Shown piece after piece: positions 1 through 9,684 of a stretch of 64,000 nt of DNA. The stretch is taken from positions 2,547,860 to 2,611,859 of the forward strand of contig NZ_CP040924.1 of assembly GCF_006351925.1 (NCBI RefSeq), written 5' to 3'. The notes under the pieces are model-generated. The model saw only the letters and a program-made list of their open reading frames with translations. It had not been told where the DNA came from and searched no databases. The stretch is from Clostridium thermarum. Lineage in GTDB: Bacteria; Bacillota; Clostridia; Clostridiales; Clostridiaceae. The position numbers and the translations under genes are program-made. The stretch's first letter is position 1, and each line of letters opens with the position of its first letter.

Positions 1-30
1 GTTGGATTTCCTTTAAAAATGCATATATAA

Positions 31-2877
31 TTATGGATTCAAAGTATAGTTAAACTTTGGAACGTATCCAGGTATTTGTTTTAGGTCATCACTAAAGTAT
101 GCTTCATATATGGCTCTGGCCACATCAGCTACGTATCCTCCATGACCGGCATCATAAATTACCACACAAACGGCAATTTCCGGCTTGTCATAAGGTGCAA
201 AGCCAACATAAAGTCCATAGGAGGTTCTTCCCAGCTTCTCCTGTACACCATTTTCTTTAAAAGTTGCAGATCCAGTCTTACCACCAGTAGCTATAGGGAA
301 ACCATTGAAAGCCCCTGCCGCTGTACCAAATTCATCAGTAACCTTGCTCATTCCTTCTTTTACGGCAGTAATAGTTTCAGGTTTTAGCTCAACCTTATCC
401 AAGATTTGAGGTTTATACTCCTGAACCACATTTCCGGAAGCATCTACAAACTTATCCACTAAGTGCACACTGTATCTGGTTCCACCGTTAACTAAGGTTG
501 CTACATAATTTGCCAACTGAACAGGAGTAAAAGTACTTGAGCCCTGTCCTATGGCTGCATTAAATATATTTCCCGGTGTCGTAATTTGAGTTATAACGTC
601 AAAGGTGACATAGGTGGATATAGCCTCTGCCATGTTTTGTGGGTCAGATTCCTTATACTTGCTTCTTTCTTCCTCCGGTAAAGCTGCTATGAGGTTTTGA
701 AATATTGGTACTAAATCACTTTTCAGCTTTTGATAAATTGTATAGGAATTTTTATAATCATAGTCTCCCTTTATATATTCCGCTACCTTCTGTTTTAGTG
801 CTTCTTTAGCAGCACTCAACTCATCACTGTCCGCTTTATTTGTGTCTATATTAATGGGAGTATACCTTACCACAGAACCACTTCCTGCATAATAAACTCC
901 AGCATTAAGCCTGTTTCTGATTTCATATTTTGAATAAAAAGCATATTCATTTTTACTATAAGTATTATTGTATACCTGGCCTGTAGCTTCTGCAATTTCT
1001 ATACCGGTAGTTTGCTTTGCATTTGAGTTTGGATCATATCCAAGACCAAACTTCCAGGCATATTGAGCTATACTGTCTAAGCCATTCTTATTGTATAGCC
1101 TGTTCCCCACCTCATAGTAGTAATAGTTACAGGATCTCTCCAAGGCTTTTTTAAGGTCAACAGGCCCATGGGCTGAGTGGCAAGACCATACATTGGTCAT
1201 TCCCGGTAATGAAAAATGCACCTTGTCATAGATTATCTCATTAGGTGTTACTACCCCTTCTTCCAGTGCTGCTATAGATGTCAAAGCCTTAAAGGTTGAT
1301 CCCGGAGGAATTGCCCCACTGGTAGCATAGTTGTAGAAGGGTTTTGGATAAATATCATAAATATCTTTTCTTGCACTCTTCTTATCATCTGGATCAGTTA
1401 ATTGGAATAAATTATCTATTGTAGTTCCGTACTGCTCAAGCCCCATTCTTTCTATATACTGTTTTCCAAAAGCTTCTAAATCCGGCTGGAAGTATTGCTT
1501 ACTGAGTTCCGAAGTTAACCTGCCCGGAACTGAAAACAGGTTTGGATCATAGCCCGGTAAACTTGCCATGGCGAGAACTCCACCGGTATTTACATCTAAA
1601 ACTACCGCTGCACCTCTTGTAGCATTTCCCGTATCCATTATTCCTGTACCTTCTTTATGTAAACGCTCTGTAGTCTGCAGTGCTGTCATCCTTTCCTGCA
1701 GAGCTCTTTCTGTGATAGCCTGCAGCCTACTGTCTATGGTCAGAATCATATCCTGTCCAGGATATGGTTCCAATTTAAAGAGTTCCTCAGTTTTTCTACC
1801 TTCTTTATTTATTTTTATGGTAGTGCCGCCCTTGGACCCCCTCAATCTGTCTTCAAAAGCACTTTCCAAGCCTGCTGTACCGATATAATCTGTGCTTATA
1901 TCATAACCCCGTTCCTCATACCTGTCTTTATTGGCAGAATTTATTTTTGAAATATAGCCTAAGAAATTTGAGCCCAATTCATTGTTGGGGTAATATCTTA
2001 TAGGCTGAAGGGTAACGTCAATACCCGGCAAGCTGTTTTTAACCTGTTCAAAAAGGAAGGCAGTTTCTTTACTTACGTTTGCTGCAATAACAACGGGCTT
2101 ATAGCCGGAAAAACTTTGCAAGTAAATCGCATCTTTTACTACCATAAATTTTCTAACTTCCTCAGCTGAATACTTTTGCAGTAACATCTTGGCTATATCA
2201 TTGTTATCAATCTCACCATTATTCTTTTTTGCAAATAGAGCCTTCTCTTCCTCTTTACTTAACCCTAACAGCTTCCATAAATCATGCTTAACAACCAGAT
2301 AGTTAAAGACCTCTTGAGGAGTTATTTTTAAAAGCTCTTCATCTATCTTTGCCTTCTGCTCATCGGTAAGTTCATTCTCAGCAGTGTTTTTGTAAAGTTT
2401 AAGTCTGACTACATCATTTAAGCCTCTGTCCTTTTTAAAGCGCAATTCCATAGCTCTTATTGTATCAGGATCATTGCTGCTAAATTCGAATCTATAAGGA
2501 TTAACCTTAAGTTCCAGTTCATCTAAGAGCTGCTCCTTGCTAAGGGTTCCATCATCATTCTTTTTAGTTGCACTATTCAACAGTTTGAAGACCTCAGCAA
2601 AGGTATCAAGCGCCTTATCCTTATATTCATTATTTTCCATATAAACAAGGTTATAGCTTTGAATATTTGTGGCTAATATATTTCCGTTTTTGTCTAAAAT
2701 CTTTCCTCTAGGAGCTGCTTCAGATATTTGTCTTATTGAGTTTGTATTGGCCCTGTCCATGTAATCCTCAGCATTAACTATCTGCATAATGGATAACCTA
2801 AGTCCAATCAATGTAAAGATAACAAGCATTATAATTGCTAATGCGGTATACCTGCTAAAAGTTTTTTTCTTTTTCAT
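31..2877 (-). CDS. mrdA: Penicillin-binding protein 2 (peptidoglycan transpeptidase)
   Basis: Class B PBP of the elongation machinery, cross-linking new peptidoglycan at the outer membrane face. Seen: a short basic N-terminus and one membrane anchor (about residues 9-32), a dimerisation region, then the transpeptidase motifs SxxK (STFK, about 527), SxN (SCN, about 582) and KTG (about 866). At 948 residues it is longer than the roughly 600-700 of most PBP2 proteins; the excess lies in the N-terminal insert (about 100-270) and between SCN and KTG, as in clostridial homologues. It is the last gene of the mreBCD run, 12 nt after mreD, which supports the PBP2 rather than the SpoVD/PBP3 assignment. 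The stop lies 31 nt from the window edge. Confidence 0.93.
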   Translation of the reverse strand: MKKKKTFSRYTALAIIMLVIFTLIGLRLSIMQIVNAEDYMDRANTNSIRQISEAAPRGKILDKNGNILATNIQSYNLVYMENNEYKDKALDTFAEVFKLLNSATKKNDDGTLSKEQLLDELELKVNPYRFEFSSNDPDTIRAMELRFKKDRGLNDVVRLKLYKNTAENELTDEQKAKIDEELLKITPQEVFNYLVVKHDLWKLLGLSKEEEKALFAKKNNGEIDNNDIAKMLLQKYSAEEVRKFMVVKDAIYLQSFSGYKPVVIAANVSKETAFLFEQVKNSLPGIDVTLQPIRYYPNNELGSNFLGYISKINSANKDRYEERGYDISTDYIGTAGLESAFEDRLRGSKGGTTIKINKEGRKTEELFKLEPYPGQDMILTIDSRLQAITERALQERMTALQTTERLHKEGTGIMDTGNATRGAAVVLDVNTGGVLAMASLPGYDPNLFSVPGRLTSELSKQYFQPDLEAFGKQYIERMGLEQYGTTIDNLFQLTDPDDKKSARKDIYDIYPKPFYNYATSGAIPPGSTFKALTSIAALEEGVVTPNEIIYDKVHFSLPGMTNVWSCHSAHGPVDLKKALERSCNYYYYEVGNRLYNKNGLDSIAQYAWKFGLGYDPNSNAKQTTGIEIAEATGQVYNNTYSKNEYAFYSKYEIRNRLNAGVYYAGSGSVVRYTPINIDTNKADSDELSAAKEALKQKVAEYIKGDYDYKNSYTIYQKLKSDLVPIFQNLIAALPEEERSKYKESDPQNMAEAISTYVTFDVITQITTPGNIFNAAIGQGSSTFTPVQLANYVATLVNGGTRYSVHLVDKFVDASGNVVQEYKPQILDKVELKPETITAVKEGMSKVTDEFGTAAGAFNGFPIATGGKTGSATFKENGVQEKLGRTSYGLYVGFAPYDKPEIAVCVVIYDAGHGGYVADVARAIYEAYFSDDLKQIPGYVPKFNYTLNP

Positions 2878-2889
2878 CGAGTCCCCCCC

Positions 2890-3378
2890 TTAAAATTTCC
2901 ATTCCTTTTTCATAAAGGGTTTCTGCAGTAATTTAAATATAGGCTTGTATAAAAGAATTGCCAGCACCATGTTATAGAGTGCTATGTAAAGAGTATCTTG
3001 AAAGTCAGTCTTTAAACCAATCAAATATAAAATTATAAACAAGAGTACTCCCTTAATCACCGAAAGTGCAAATAAGGATAGTACAGGAATCAGTGCCTTT
3101 TCTCTAAATATATTCTCACCTATGATCACTGCTGCAAGGCAGATAAACATATTTAAAAGCGGATTAATGCCTACCGCTTGGCACAAATATAAGTCCTGTA
3201 AAAAACCTGCCAGTACTCCAACCTTTATTGCTTCTGTATAATCAGTATTTAATGAATAAAATACAATAAAAATAAACAGTGCACTGGGATAAACACCCTT
3301 TAGGTCAAAAAAAGGGAGAAGTGTATTATCTATTATAAATAGAAATACACATATTAGAATAACAACTAATCTTCTCAT
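2890..3378 (-). CDS. mreD: Rod shape-determining protein MreD
   Basis: Small polytopic membrane protein of the elongasome that links MreC to MreB. Seen: 162 residues, almost entirely hydrophobic, with about five membrane segments and an acidic DNTLLPFFDLKG stretch near the N-terminus that is typical of the family. Its start overlaps the mreC stop by one base and PBP2 follows directly, so the identification rests on both hydropathy and position. MreD sequences diverge widely, so the operon context carries much of the weight. Confidence 0.88.
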   Translation of the reverse strand: MRRLVVILICVFLFIIDNTLLPFFDLKGVYPSALFIFIVFYSLNTDYTEAIKVGVLAGFLQDLYLCQAVGINPLLNMFICLAAVIIGENIFREKALIPVLSLFALSVIKGVLLFIILYLIGLKTDFQDTLYIALYNMVLAILLYKPIFKLLQKPFMKKEWKF

Positions 3379-4238
3379 TATTTTATTTCCTCCCCTATAT
3401 AGTCTACTGCAGATCTATCTTTAGGGAGAATTATAAATACTTCCTCCAGCCTATTAAGGTCCACATAAGGCTTAATTACAGCATTTTTCATTACTCTGGC
3501 CCTATCTTCTTCTATATCTATAACCTCACCTATTCGTACTCCCTTAGGATACTTATAGCCATCTCCAGAAGTAACTATAACATCTCCTACTTTTATTTCA
3601 GATTCTATAGGAACATAGAACATCTTAGCCAGAGGATTTTTGCTGCTGTCCTTATAGCCTCTTATAATACCTTTTTCACCAGTGCTTTGAATCATTGCCC
3701 CAACGCCTATATTTTCATTTGATATATTTTGAACTATGGACCAGGTTTCATAGGTAGTGGTTACCTGTCCTACTAACCCCTCGGAGGTAGCTACAACCCT
3801 GCCTTTTATAACTCCGTCCTTAGTTCCCTTATCAATAACATAGCCGTCTAAGATACTGTTACCGCTGACATTTACAATTTGACACATAACATAATCATAG
3901 TCAGAGTTTCTCTTTATAAAATTCAGGTTCTTAGTCAATCTGTCGTTTTCGCTTTTTACAGAGTCATACATCAGGGCCTTTTCTTCAAGCTCCGCATTTC
4001 TCTTCCTAAGTTCCTCATTTTCTTTTTTTACTTCATTAAAGTGAAATATAAAGCTAAAGAATCCGTTTATACTATCATTTATGCTATAAACCACACCCTG
4101 TACCTTATTGAAAGCAGCTCCAATGCCGCCTTCCAGTAAGGTTTTATTCTCCCTCTTAGCACTTTGAGCAATAAAGATTAAAAATGTAACTGACAGTACT
4201 ATTATCGCTACTGCTAGTTTATTTTTTAAAAACTTCAT
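3378..4238 (-). CDS. mreC: Rod shape-determining protein MreC
   Basis: Bitopic protein that organises the wall-elongation complex outside the membrane. Seen: an N-terminal membrane segment (about residues 8-24), a coiled coil rich in E, K and R (about 68-110, the dimerisation helix), then the beta-barrel region with conserved glycines (VIDKGTKDGV, TSEGLVGQV, VTSGDGYKYPKGVRIG). Length 286 is usual for the family. It lies 2 nt after mreB and overlaps mreD by one base, consistent with translational coupling. Confidence 0.93.
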   Translation of the reverse strand: MKFLKNKLAVAIIVLSVTFLIFIAQSAKRENKTLLEGGIGAAFNKVQGVVYSINDSINGFFSFIFHFNEVKKENEELRKRNAELEEKALMYDSVKSENDRLTKNLNFIKRNSDYDYVMCQIVNVSGNSILDGYVIDKGTKDGVIKGRVVATSEGLVGQVTTTYETWSIVQNISNENIGVGAMIQSTGEKGIIRGYKDSSKNPLAKMFYVPIESEIKVGDVIVTSGDGYKYPKGVRIGEVIDIEEDRARVMKNAVIKPYVDLNRLEEVFIILPKDRSAVDYIGEEIK

Positions 4239-4240
4239 TA

Positions 4241-5266
<1,026 letters not shown>

Positions 5267-5270
5267 TCAG

Positions 5271-5957
5271 TTACAGTATTCCTTTTTCTTTCAAACTTAT
5301 ATACGTTCCATTCCCTATTATTAAGTGGTCCAATAGCTCAATCCCCAATAATTTCCCACATTCTTTCAGCCGGTGAGTGATATTGATATCTTCACTGCTG
5401 GGTGTAGGGTCACCGGAGGGGTGGTTGTGACACACAATGATGGATGCAGCACTTCTTCTTACTGCCTCCATAAACACTTCTCTTGGATGCACTATTGAAG
5501 AATTGATGCTTCCCATTGAAACATCCTTTATCAATATTACCTTGTTTTTTGTATTTACAAGTATTATCTTTAGAACTTCCTGTTTTAGACTCCGCATGGT
5601 CTCCATAAGAAGATTTGCGGCATCTGCAGGAGATTTTATTATGTACTCCTCGCCGGATTTATAGGTTCTAAATCGCTTTGCAATCTCAGCTAAGGCTAAA
5701 AGTTGGGCTGCTTTTGCTTCCTTGATTCCCTTTAACTTCATAAACTCCTCAGCATTTGAATTTAAAAGCCCATTCAAGCCTCCTGCTTCGGTAAGTATGC
5801 GGTTACATAGGTTTATAATATTTTCACCACTGTTACCGCTGCGCAGAATCAAGGCCAGCAACTCACTGTTGGATAAACTTTCTGGTCCATACTTGAATAA
5901 TCTCTCTCTTGGTCTCTCATTTTTAGGTAAATCCATAATTTTAAGGGTATTTGCCAT
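5271..5957 (-). CDS. radC: JAMM/MPN-domain protein RadC
   Basis: RadC-family protein, historically called a DNA repair protein although its biochemical role is unsettled. Seen: an N-terminal helix-hairpin-helix-like region (about 25-95, including LKGIKEAKAAQL) and a C-terminal JAMM metalloprotease-like domain with the metal motif H177-N-H179-PSGDP and D190. Length 228 is normal. It lies between maf and mreB, a conserved order in Firmicutes. The JAMM ligands are intact, so a metal-dependent activity is possible; its substrate is unknown. Confidence 0.95.
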   Translation of the reverse strand: MANTLKIMDLPKNERPRERLFKYGPESLSNSELLALILRSGNSGENIINLCNRILTEAGGLNGLLNSNAEEFMKLKGIKEAKAAQLLALAEIAKRFRTYKSGEEYIIKSPADAANLLMETMRSLKQEVLKIILVNTKNKVILIKDVSMGSINSSIVHPREVFMEAVRRSAASIIVCHNHPSGDPTPSSEDINITHRLKECGKLLGIELLDHLIIGNGTYISLKEKGIL

Positions 5958-5969
5958 AAAATTTCTCCT

Positions 5970-6545
5970 TTATAGATTTACCCCCATACCCCTCAATATA
6001 TGATTAAGTCTATTTAGCGGAAGCCCTACCACATTATAGTAGCATCCATTGATCTCTTCAACGAATACACCACCGCCGCCTTGTATACCATAGGCTCCGG
6101 CTTTGTCCATTGGTTCCCCGCTTTCTACATATTTTCTAATTTCACCCTTTGTTAACATTGAAAACTTAACGTCTGTCTTAACATAGTCACATTTAATCTC
6201 CAGAGTCTTAGTATTCATGACCGTTAACCCTGAATAGACTTGATGTGTTCGGCCACTGAGTCTTTCAAGCATCAAAATAGCCTCTTCCTTACTGGAGGGC
6301 TTGCCTAAAACAGCACTTTCTACAGCTACTATTGTATCACAAGCTATAATCAAGGCTTCTTCCTTGACCCTCTGAGCCACTGAAAGAGCTTTTCCCTTTG
6401 ACAGCTCAATAACATAGTCGCCGAAATTCCCTTTGAAAGGAACACTATCCTCATCAAAATTACTCACTATTACTGAAAACTCATCAACTATTCTCTTTAG
6501 AAGTTCCGTTCTCCTTTCGGAAGCAGAGGCTAATATTATCTTCAC
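5970..6545 (-). CDS. maf: Maf-family nucleoside triphosphate pyrophosphatase
   Basis: House-cleaning pyrophosphatase that hydrolyses non-canonical or modified nucleotides to the monophosphate; the Bacillus homologue affects septation when overproduced. Seen: the N-terminal [11 protein letters not shown] nucleotide-binding signature (residues 6-16), the ACDTIVAVE motif near 68, and [10 protein letters not shown] near 95. Length 191 is standard. It begins the maf-radC-mreBCD run after the small DUF4321 gene, with 12-13 nt gaps suggesting one transcript. Confidence 0.95.
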   Translation of the reverse strand: MKIILASASERRTELLKRIVDEFSVIVSNFDEDSVPFKGNFGDYVIELSKGKALSVAQRVKEEALIIACDTIVAVESAVLGKPSSKEEAILMLERLSGRTHQVYSGLTVMNTKTLEIKCDYVKTDVKFSMLTKGEIRKYVESGEPMDKAGAYGIQGGGGVFVEEINGCYYNVVGLPLNRLNHILRGMGVNL

Positions 6546-6558
6546 TACATATCACTTC

Positions 6559-6822
6559 CTAATATTTTCTATAAAGTAGTATTGCCACAATTACACCAAT
6601 TATAGACATTATATTCATATTTAAATTTATCCCAAAAGTAAAAGTTATCACTTTAAGATTTAGGGTTACTGGTGAACTGGTTCCAACAGTATATACGTGT
6701 TTCAGGAATTTTAGTACGGTCAGATTTCCGAGCATCTCACCTAAAAGGCTTCCTGTCAAGGCCCCTAATAAAACTAGGAACACAAAGAATATCGATGATT
6801 TCCCAGAACCTTTCAAATTCAT
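6559..6822 (-). CDS. DUF4321 small membrane protein
   Basis: A protein of 87 residues with an N-terminal hydrophobic segment (about 10-30, containing LGALTGSLLGEMLG) and a second at the C-terminus (about 64-84), so it probably spans the membrane twice. This composition and its position just before maf match the DUF4321 family that commonly precedes maf-radC-mreB in clostridia. Function unknown; co-transcription with shape genes suggests an envelope role but proves nothing. Confidence 0.75.
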   Translation of the reverse strand: MNLKGSGKSSIFFVFLVLLGALTGSLLGEMLGNLTVLKFLKHVYTVGTSSPVTLNLKVITFTFGINLNMNIMSIIGVIVAILLYRKY

Positions 6823-6932
6823 CCCCCACTTTTTCCAGCCTCATTATTACATCTTTTATAGTTTATCATTTAATATTGCTATAAACAAGTATGTTTATAA
6901 TGCATTAAAAAAAATTGTTTATCAAATAATAC

Positions 6933-6966
6933 AAAAAAGCGCACAGTTCAATATGTGCCTTTTTTT
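6933..6966 (-). terminator. Rho-independent terminator of the SPOR-like gene
   Basis: A stem GCACA...TGTGC is followed on the minus strand by a T tract. It overlaps the last codons of the gene ending at 6965. Confidence 0.7.
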
Positions 6967-7687
6967 ATTTCTTTATTCCTACTTTTTTTATAACTTCATA
7001 TATATACGTATAATTTTCTTCAGCCTTTTCTTTTACTATTTCATCAGGAAGAGAGCTCAGATATTTCTTATATTCCTGCAGAATAGTGTAATTCTCATCC
7101 TTTTCATTTGCAGAAGAAAGCGGTGCAAGCCATGTCTTAAATTCCTCGGTTTTCACTGCTGTAACATAACTTTCTGTAAGAGTAGTCAAGATCTTTAAAT
7201 GTCCCTTCATAATCTCTGCTATCAGATAAGAAGATTCTTCGTCAGTATTTATCTCATATGTAATCTTTGTATTGTCTAACCCATTATCATTCATTTTCTT
7301 TAAAATCTTATCGTAATCATTCTCATTAAATATGCCTGCTAAAACTCTAAATTTACCCTCTTCTTCAATGGTAAATGGATTCAGTACAGTTTTTACTTTA
7401 TCCTTCTGGTTTTGAGCATTCTCTTTAACTCCATAATAACCACTTTGTATAATGATAAATCTGGCCGGCAGATTATTACTTTCCTTTTCACTATGTTGTT
7501 GAACAGTATCCGTCACAGCTTCTTCACTCTTATTTTCTATTGGTGCCTTTGTACCTCTATCTTTTATAAAAATACTAGATAGAGCTGTACCTAAGAGCAC
7601 AGCAGCCAGCACTATGCTGACTAACATTACTATTACCACTGTCTTATCTTCCTTTTTTCGCTTATAATCGTATCTTGTGTATTTCAT
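6965..7687 (-). CDS. SPOR-like membrane-anchored protein
   Basis: A 240-residue protein with a charged N-terminus, one membrane segment (about 17-42), a Lys/Glu-rich linker and an extracytoplasmic domain whose start (RFIIIQSGYYGVKENA, then FRVLAGIF) resembles a SPOR peptidoglycan-binding fold. SPOR domains bind denuded glycan at septa or spores; that role is inferred here. The remaining C-terminal part is helical and not recognised. It lies upstream of the shape operon with its own terminator. The SPOR call rests on the beta-strand pattern only. Confidence 0.65.
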   Translation of the reverse strand: MKYTRYDYKRKKEDKTVVIVMLVSIVLAAVLLGTALSSIFIKDRGTKAPIENKSEEAVTDTVQQHSEKESNNLPARFIIIQSGYYGVKENAQNQKDKVKTVLNPFTIEEEGKFRVLAGIFNENDYDKILKKMNDNGLDNTKITYEINTDEESSYLIAEIMKGHLKILTTLTESYVTAVKTEEFKTWLAPLSSANEKDENYTILQEYKKYLSSLPDEIVKEKAEENYTYIYEVIKKVGIKK

Positions 7688-7734
7688 TTTACCACCCCCG
7701 ATACAATTATATTTTGCATAATGATAGACTATAC

Positions 7735-7765
7735 TAAAAAAGACCCGACAAACTTTGCCAGATCT
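7735..7765 (-). terminator. Terminator of the NlpC/P60 gene
   Basis: The minus strand reads AGATCTGGC, a short loop, then GTCGGGTCT (pairs completed by G-T), followed by a T run. It is placed 15 nt after the stop at 7780. Confidence 0.75.
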
Positions 7766-7779
7766 TCTTTATTATCTAA

Positions 7780-8388
7780 TTAATTTAATATTCTTCTGCC
7801 GCCAACGTAAGTGCGTGTATAGTAACTACTGCTGAGTTCGCTTACTGTTACGCATTTACTTCCTGAGGATGCATGAATAAATTGGCCATCACCAATATAT
7901 ATACCTACATGTGATACATATCCCGCAGTGTTAAAAAACACTAAGTCCCCAGCTCTCAGGTTACTCTTAGAAACTGCTGCACCAACACCGGATTGATCCG
8001 CTGCAGTACGAGGTAGGCTTACCCCAAATTGCCTATACACATATGAGGAAAAACCTGAGCAATCAAAGGCCCTTGGACCATTTGCACCATACACATAAGG
8101 TCTTCCAAGGAAATTGAATGCATACTGAACTAACTTACCGGTGCTGCCACTTGCAATTGTAGAGCCTCCGCTAAAACCTCTTGAGTAGGTTTTCTGTGAA
8201 GATGTTGTTACTTGCTTTTTAGGAATTTTAATCGTCTTGTTTGTGGATATAGTCGTTGCGGTTAACACAGTAGTTTCTTCACCTGCCGCAGTGTCCGCTT
8301 TTGCTTCCAAACCTTGAAAATGTAAACCTATACATAGCGTAAAAACGAAAAAACCTGCTGACAGTACCTTTGTTTTTAAACTTTTCAT
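7780..8388 (-). CDS. Secreted NlpC/P60 peptidoglycan endopeptidase
   Basis: Extracellular cysteine peptidase that cuts the D-Glu to diamino acid bond of wall peptides. Numbered from the ATG at 8388: signal peptide (about 1-31), a short Thr/Lys linker, then the NlpC/P60 domain with catalytic Cys110 (RAFDCSGF), His160 (YVSHVGIYIGDG) and His172 (FIHASSG). A longer in-frame extension to 8508 runs through a riboswitch, so the 202-residue start with AGGAGG at 8396-8403 is preferred. There is no separate wall-binding domain. Regulation by a c-di-AMP riboswitch is a known arrangement for wall hydrolases of this type. Confidence 0.93.
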   Translation of the reverse strand: MKSLKTKVLSAGFFVFTLCIGLHFQGLEAKADTAAGEETTVLTATTISTNKTIKIPKKQVTTSSQKTYSRGFSGGSTIASGSTGKLVQYAFNFLGRPYVYGANGPRAFDCSGFSSYVYRQFGVSLPRTAADQSGVGAAVSKSNLRAGDLVFFNTAGYVSHVGIYIGDGQFIHASSGSKCVTVSELSSSYYTRTYVGGRRILN

Positions 8389-8402
8389 TATCAATGACCT
8401 CC

Positions 8403-8530
8403 TTATTGCTTCCGGAGTTAGCTGACGGGTTCGGGTGAAGGTTTCCCTACCGATTATGAGCACGGTCATAACCAGATTAACCCCAAAGAATGGTTCCTCC
8501 GTACCCATTTGGGACTCAGCACATAATAAA
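8403..8530 (-). promoter_or_regulatory. c-di-AMP riboswitch (ydaO/yuaA class)
   Basis: The minus strand carries in order the conserved blocks of the ydaO motif: GAGGAACCA, TTGGGGTTAAT, GGTAGGGA, then ACCCGAACCCGTCAGCTAAC and GGAAGC. The outer strands (TGCT with AGCA, TTAT with ATAA) can close P1. The P1 end abuts the AGGAGG site of the NlpC/P60 gene, so translational control is possible; no separate terminator hairpin is evident. Riboswitches of this class sense c-di-AMP and often control wall hydrolases. Confidence 0.9.
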
Positions 8531-8558
8531 TTATAGTTTGTACAAAGAAAAAAGTCAA
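8530..8558 (-). promoter_or_regulatory. Sigma-A promoter of the riboswitch/NlpC-P60 unit
   Basis: TTGACT (8553-8558) and TATAAT (8530-8535) are separated by 17 nt. The predicted transcript starts near 8523, exactly at the riboswitch 5' arm. Confidence 0.85.
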
Positions 8559-8636
8559 TAAATTCTAGCCAAATTTATCAACTTATCAGAACTTTTTTCT
8601 ATTTGTTACGTATAATAATAGTTTTTATTTTTATAC

Positions 8637-9161
8637 CTATACTACTCTAATATTTTCGTTGAATTTATATAGCAGCATATCTTTTTCTTCTCCTTCAACA
8701 TTAAAGAAATTCTTTGATACCCGATGCAATAAGAAGTTATTCTTCTTCCAAAACTTTACCGCACTGTTACTGCCTGCAACAATACCTGTAGAAAAACTGT
8801 GTATATCATAATTAATCTCAAAATGTTTTATCAATTCTCTTAGTATCTTACTGCCAAGTCCCTGTCCCCTTAGGTTGCAGTCTATAACAAAACACCATAT
8901 GATCACTTCATTGGGGTCTTTAAATTCTACCCGTCCCTTAAACACCCCAATAAGCTTATCCTCTTTTTTTATTTTTAAGAATATTTCATTTTCGCTCATA
9001 TAATATTCTAAAAATCTATCCCCTAGTTCCTCTATGTTTGTCCATACAGCTTCCGTGGTTTTTCTAATCTGTTCTCCCATCCAGTTTTGAACCATAGCAA
9101 GATCTTCCTTTAAGATGCTGGAAATCTCTACGTCCTCAAACGCTAATTCTACATCAAACAT
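8637..9161 (-). CDS. GNAT-family N-acetyltransferase
   Basis: Acetyl-CoA-dependent acetyltransferase of unknown substrate. Seen: the GNAT core with the motif A pattern R/Q-x-x-G-x-G/A as LRGQGLGSKIL (about residues 112-122), the preceding strand IIWCFVIDCNL, and a C-terminal N-x-x-A-x-x-F/x-x-x-x-N-F module (SNSAVKFWKKNNF). Length 174 is typical. It stands alone, preceded by two terminators and followed by the riboswitch promoter region. No neighbour suggests the substrate. Confidence 0.85.
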   Translation of the reverse strand: MFDVELAFEDVEISSILKEDLAMVQNWMGEQIRKTTEAVWTNIEELGDRFLEYYMSENEIFLKIKKEDKLIGVFKGRVEFKDPNEVIIWCFVIDCNLRGQGLGSKILRELIKHFEINYDIHSFSTGIVAGSNSAVKFWKKNNFLLHRVSKNFFNVEGEEKDMLLYKFNENIRVV

Positions 9162-9206
9162 ATTTCCACCTCACTCTATATAATAATAATTCTACATTAG
9201 AGTTAA

Positions 9207-9234
9207 AAATCCTCTCTTGTCGGAGGATTTTAAT
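9207..9234. terminator. Bidirectional hairpin terminator
   Basis: AAAATCCTC and GAGGATTTT form a perfect stem around an 8-9 nt loop, with T-rich sequence on both sides. It lies between the tRNA-Leu/ncRNA unit and the GNAT gene. Confidence 0.7.
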
Positions 9235-9267
9235 TTTACTTTGTCAGTGGAAATATAAAGGGACAGA

Positions 9268-9502
9268 ATAAAAAGAGAGGCATAAAACCTCTCTAATCTT
9301 CTCTGTAATATCCAAAATACCGGTGCTCCAATTTTGACACCTATCTCTCGATAGGTGGGTGTCCTCATAGATGTCTCTATCGCCTTCAATGCCGTAAAAG
9401 GACTCACAAGATGGTACATATCCTCATCAGAATGTTGAACTCCCATAGTTGTAATGTAGGTTCAAAATAAGAGCTTAACGCATATTTCAGAAATTATTAA
9501 AT
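9268..9502 (-). ncRNA. Candidate structured RNA downstream of tRNA-Leu(GAG)
   Basis: The stretch between tRNA-Leu and the GNAT gene has no credible protein but shows RNA features on the minus strand: a hairpin CCTATC-GAGA-GATAGG with a GNRA loop (extended by GACA/TGTC across a CCCA bulge), a second possible stem GGTG/CACC, and a strong terminator GAGAGG-loop-CCTCTC plus T run at 9270-9294. No promoter is evident between the tRNA and this region, so it is probably transcribed from the tRNA promoter and cut free. It does not show SRP, tmRNA or RNase P signatures. The family is not recognised; a second 6S-type RNA is one possibility. The 5' end is uncertain. Confidence 0.5.
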
Positions 9503-9585
9503 TGGTGCGAAAGACGGGACTTGAACCCGTACGGTCTCCCACACGCCCCTCAAACGTGCGCGTCTGCCAATTCCGCCACTCTCGC
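9503..9585 (-). tRNA. tRNA-Leu (anticodon GAG)
   Basis: An 83-nt type II tRNA. The acceptor GCGAGAG pairs with CTTTCGC (one G-T), the anticodon stem CACGT/GCGTG has loop TTGAGGG giving GAG, the long variable arm is GTGGGAGACCGTAC-like, the T loop is GGTTCAAGTCC, and CCA is encoded. Confidence 0.95.
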
Positions 9586-9643
9586 ATACTCATCCAGCTT
9601 CCTTCAGACTTATAGTAATCCATAGGCGCTTCCGACAAATAAC

Positions 9644-9672
9644 ATTCTACTACGGATTTTTTAAATCGTCAA
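9644..9672 (-). promoter_or_regulatory. Promoter of the tRNA-Leu(GAG)/ncRNA unit
   Basis: TTGACG (9667-9672) and TAGAAT (9644-9649) with 17-nt spacing, about 60 nt upstream of the tRNA 5' end. Confidence 0.7.
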
Positions 9673-9684
9673 TAGGAAAATAAT

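Noticed and set aside
9192-9446. 84-codon open frame on the minus strand
   Set aside because: It contains two terminator hairpins and a GNRA hairpin, has no ribosome binding site and no recognisable protein pattern; treated as an RNA region.
9630-9642. TTTGTCGGAAG on the minus strand, similar to a Spo0A box
   Set aside because: Lies between tRNA-Leu and its promoter -10, matches only TTTGTCG plus AA, with no sporulation gene nearby; chance match likely.
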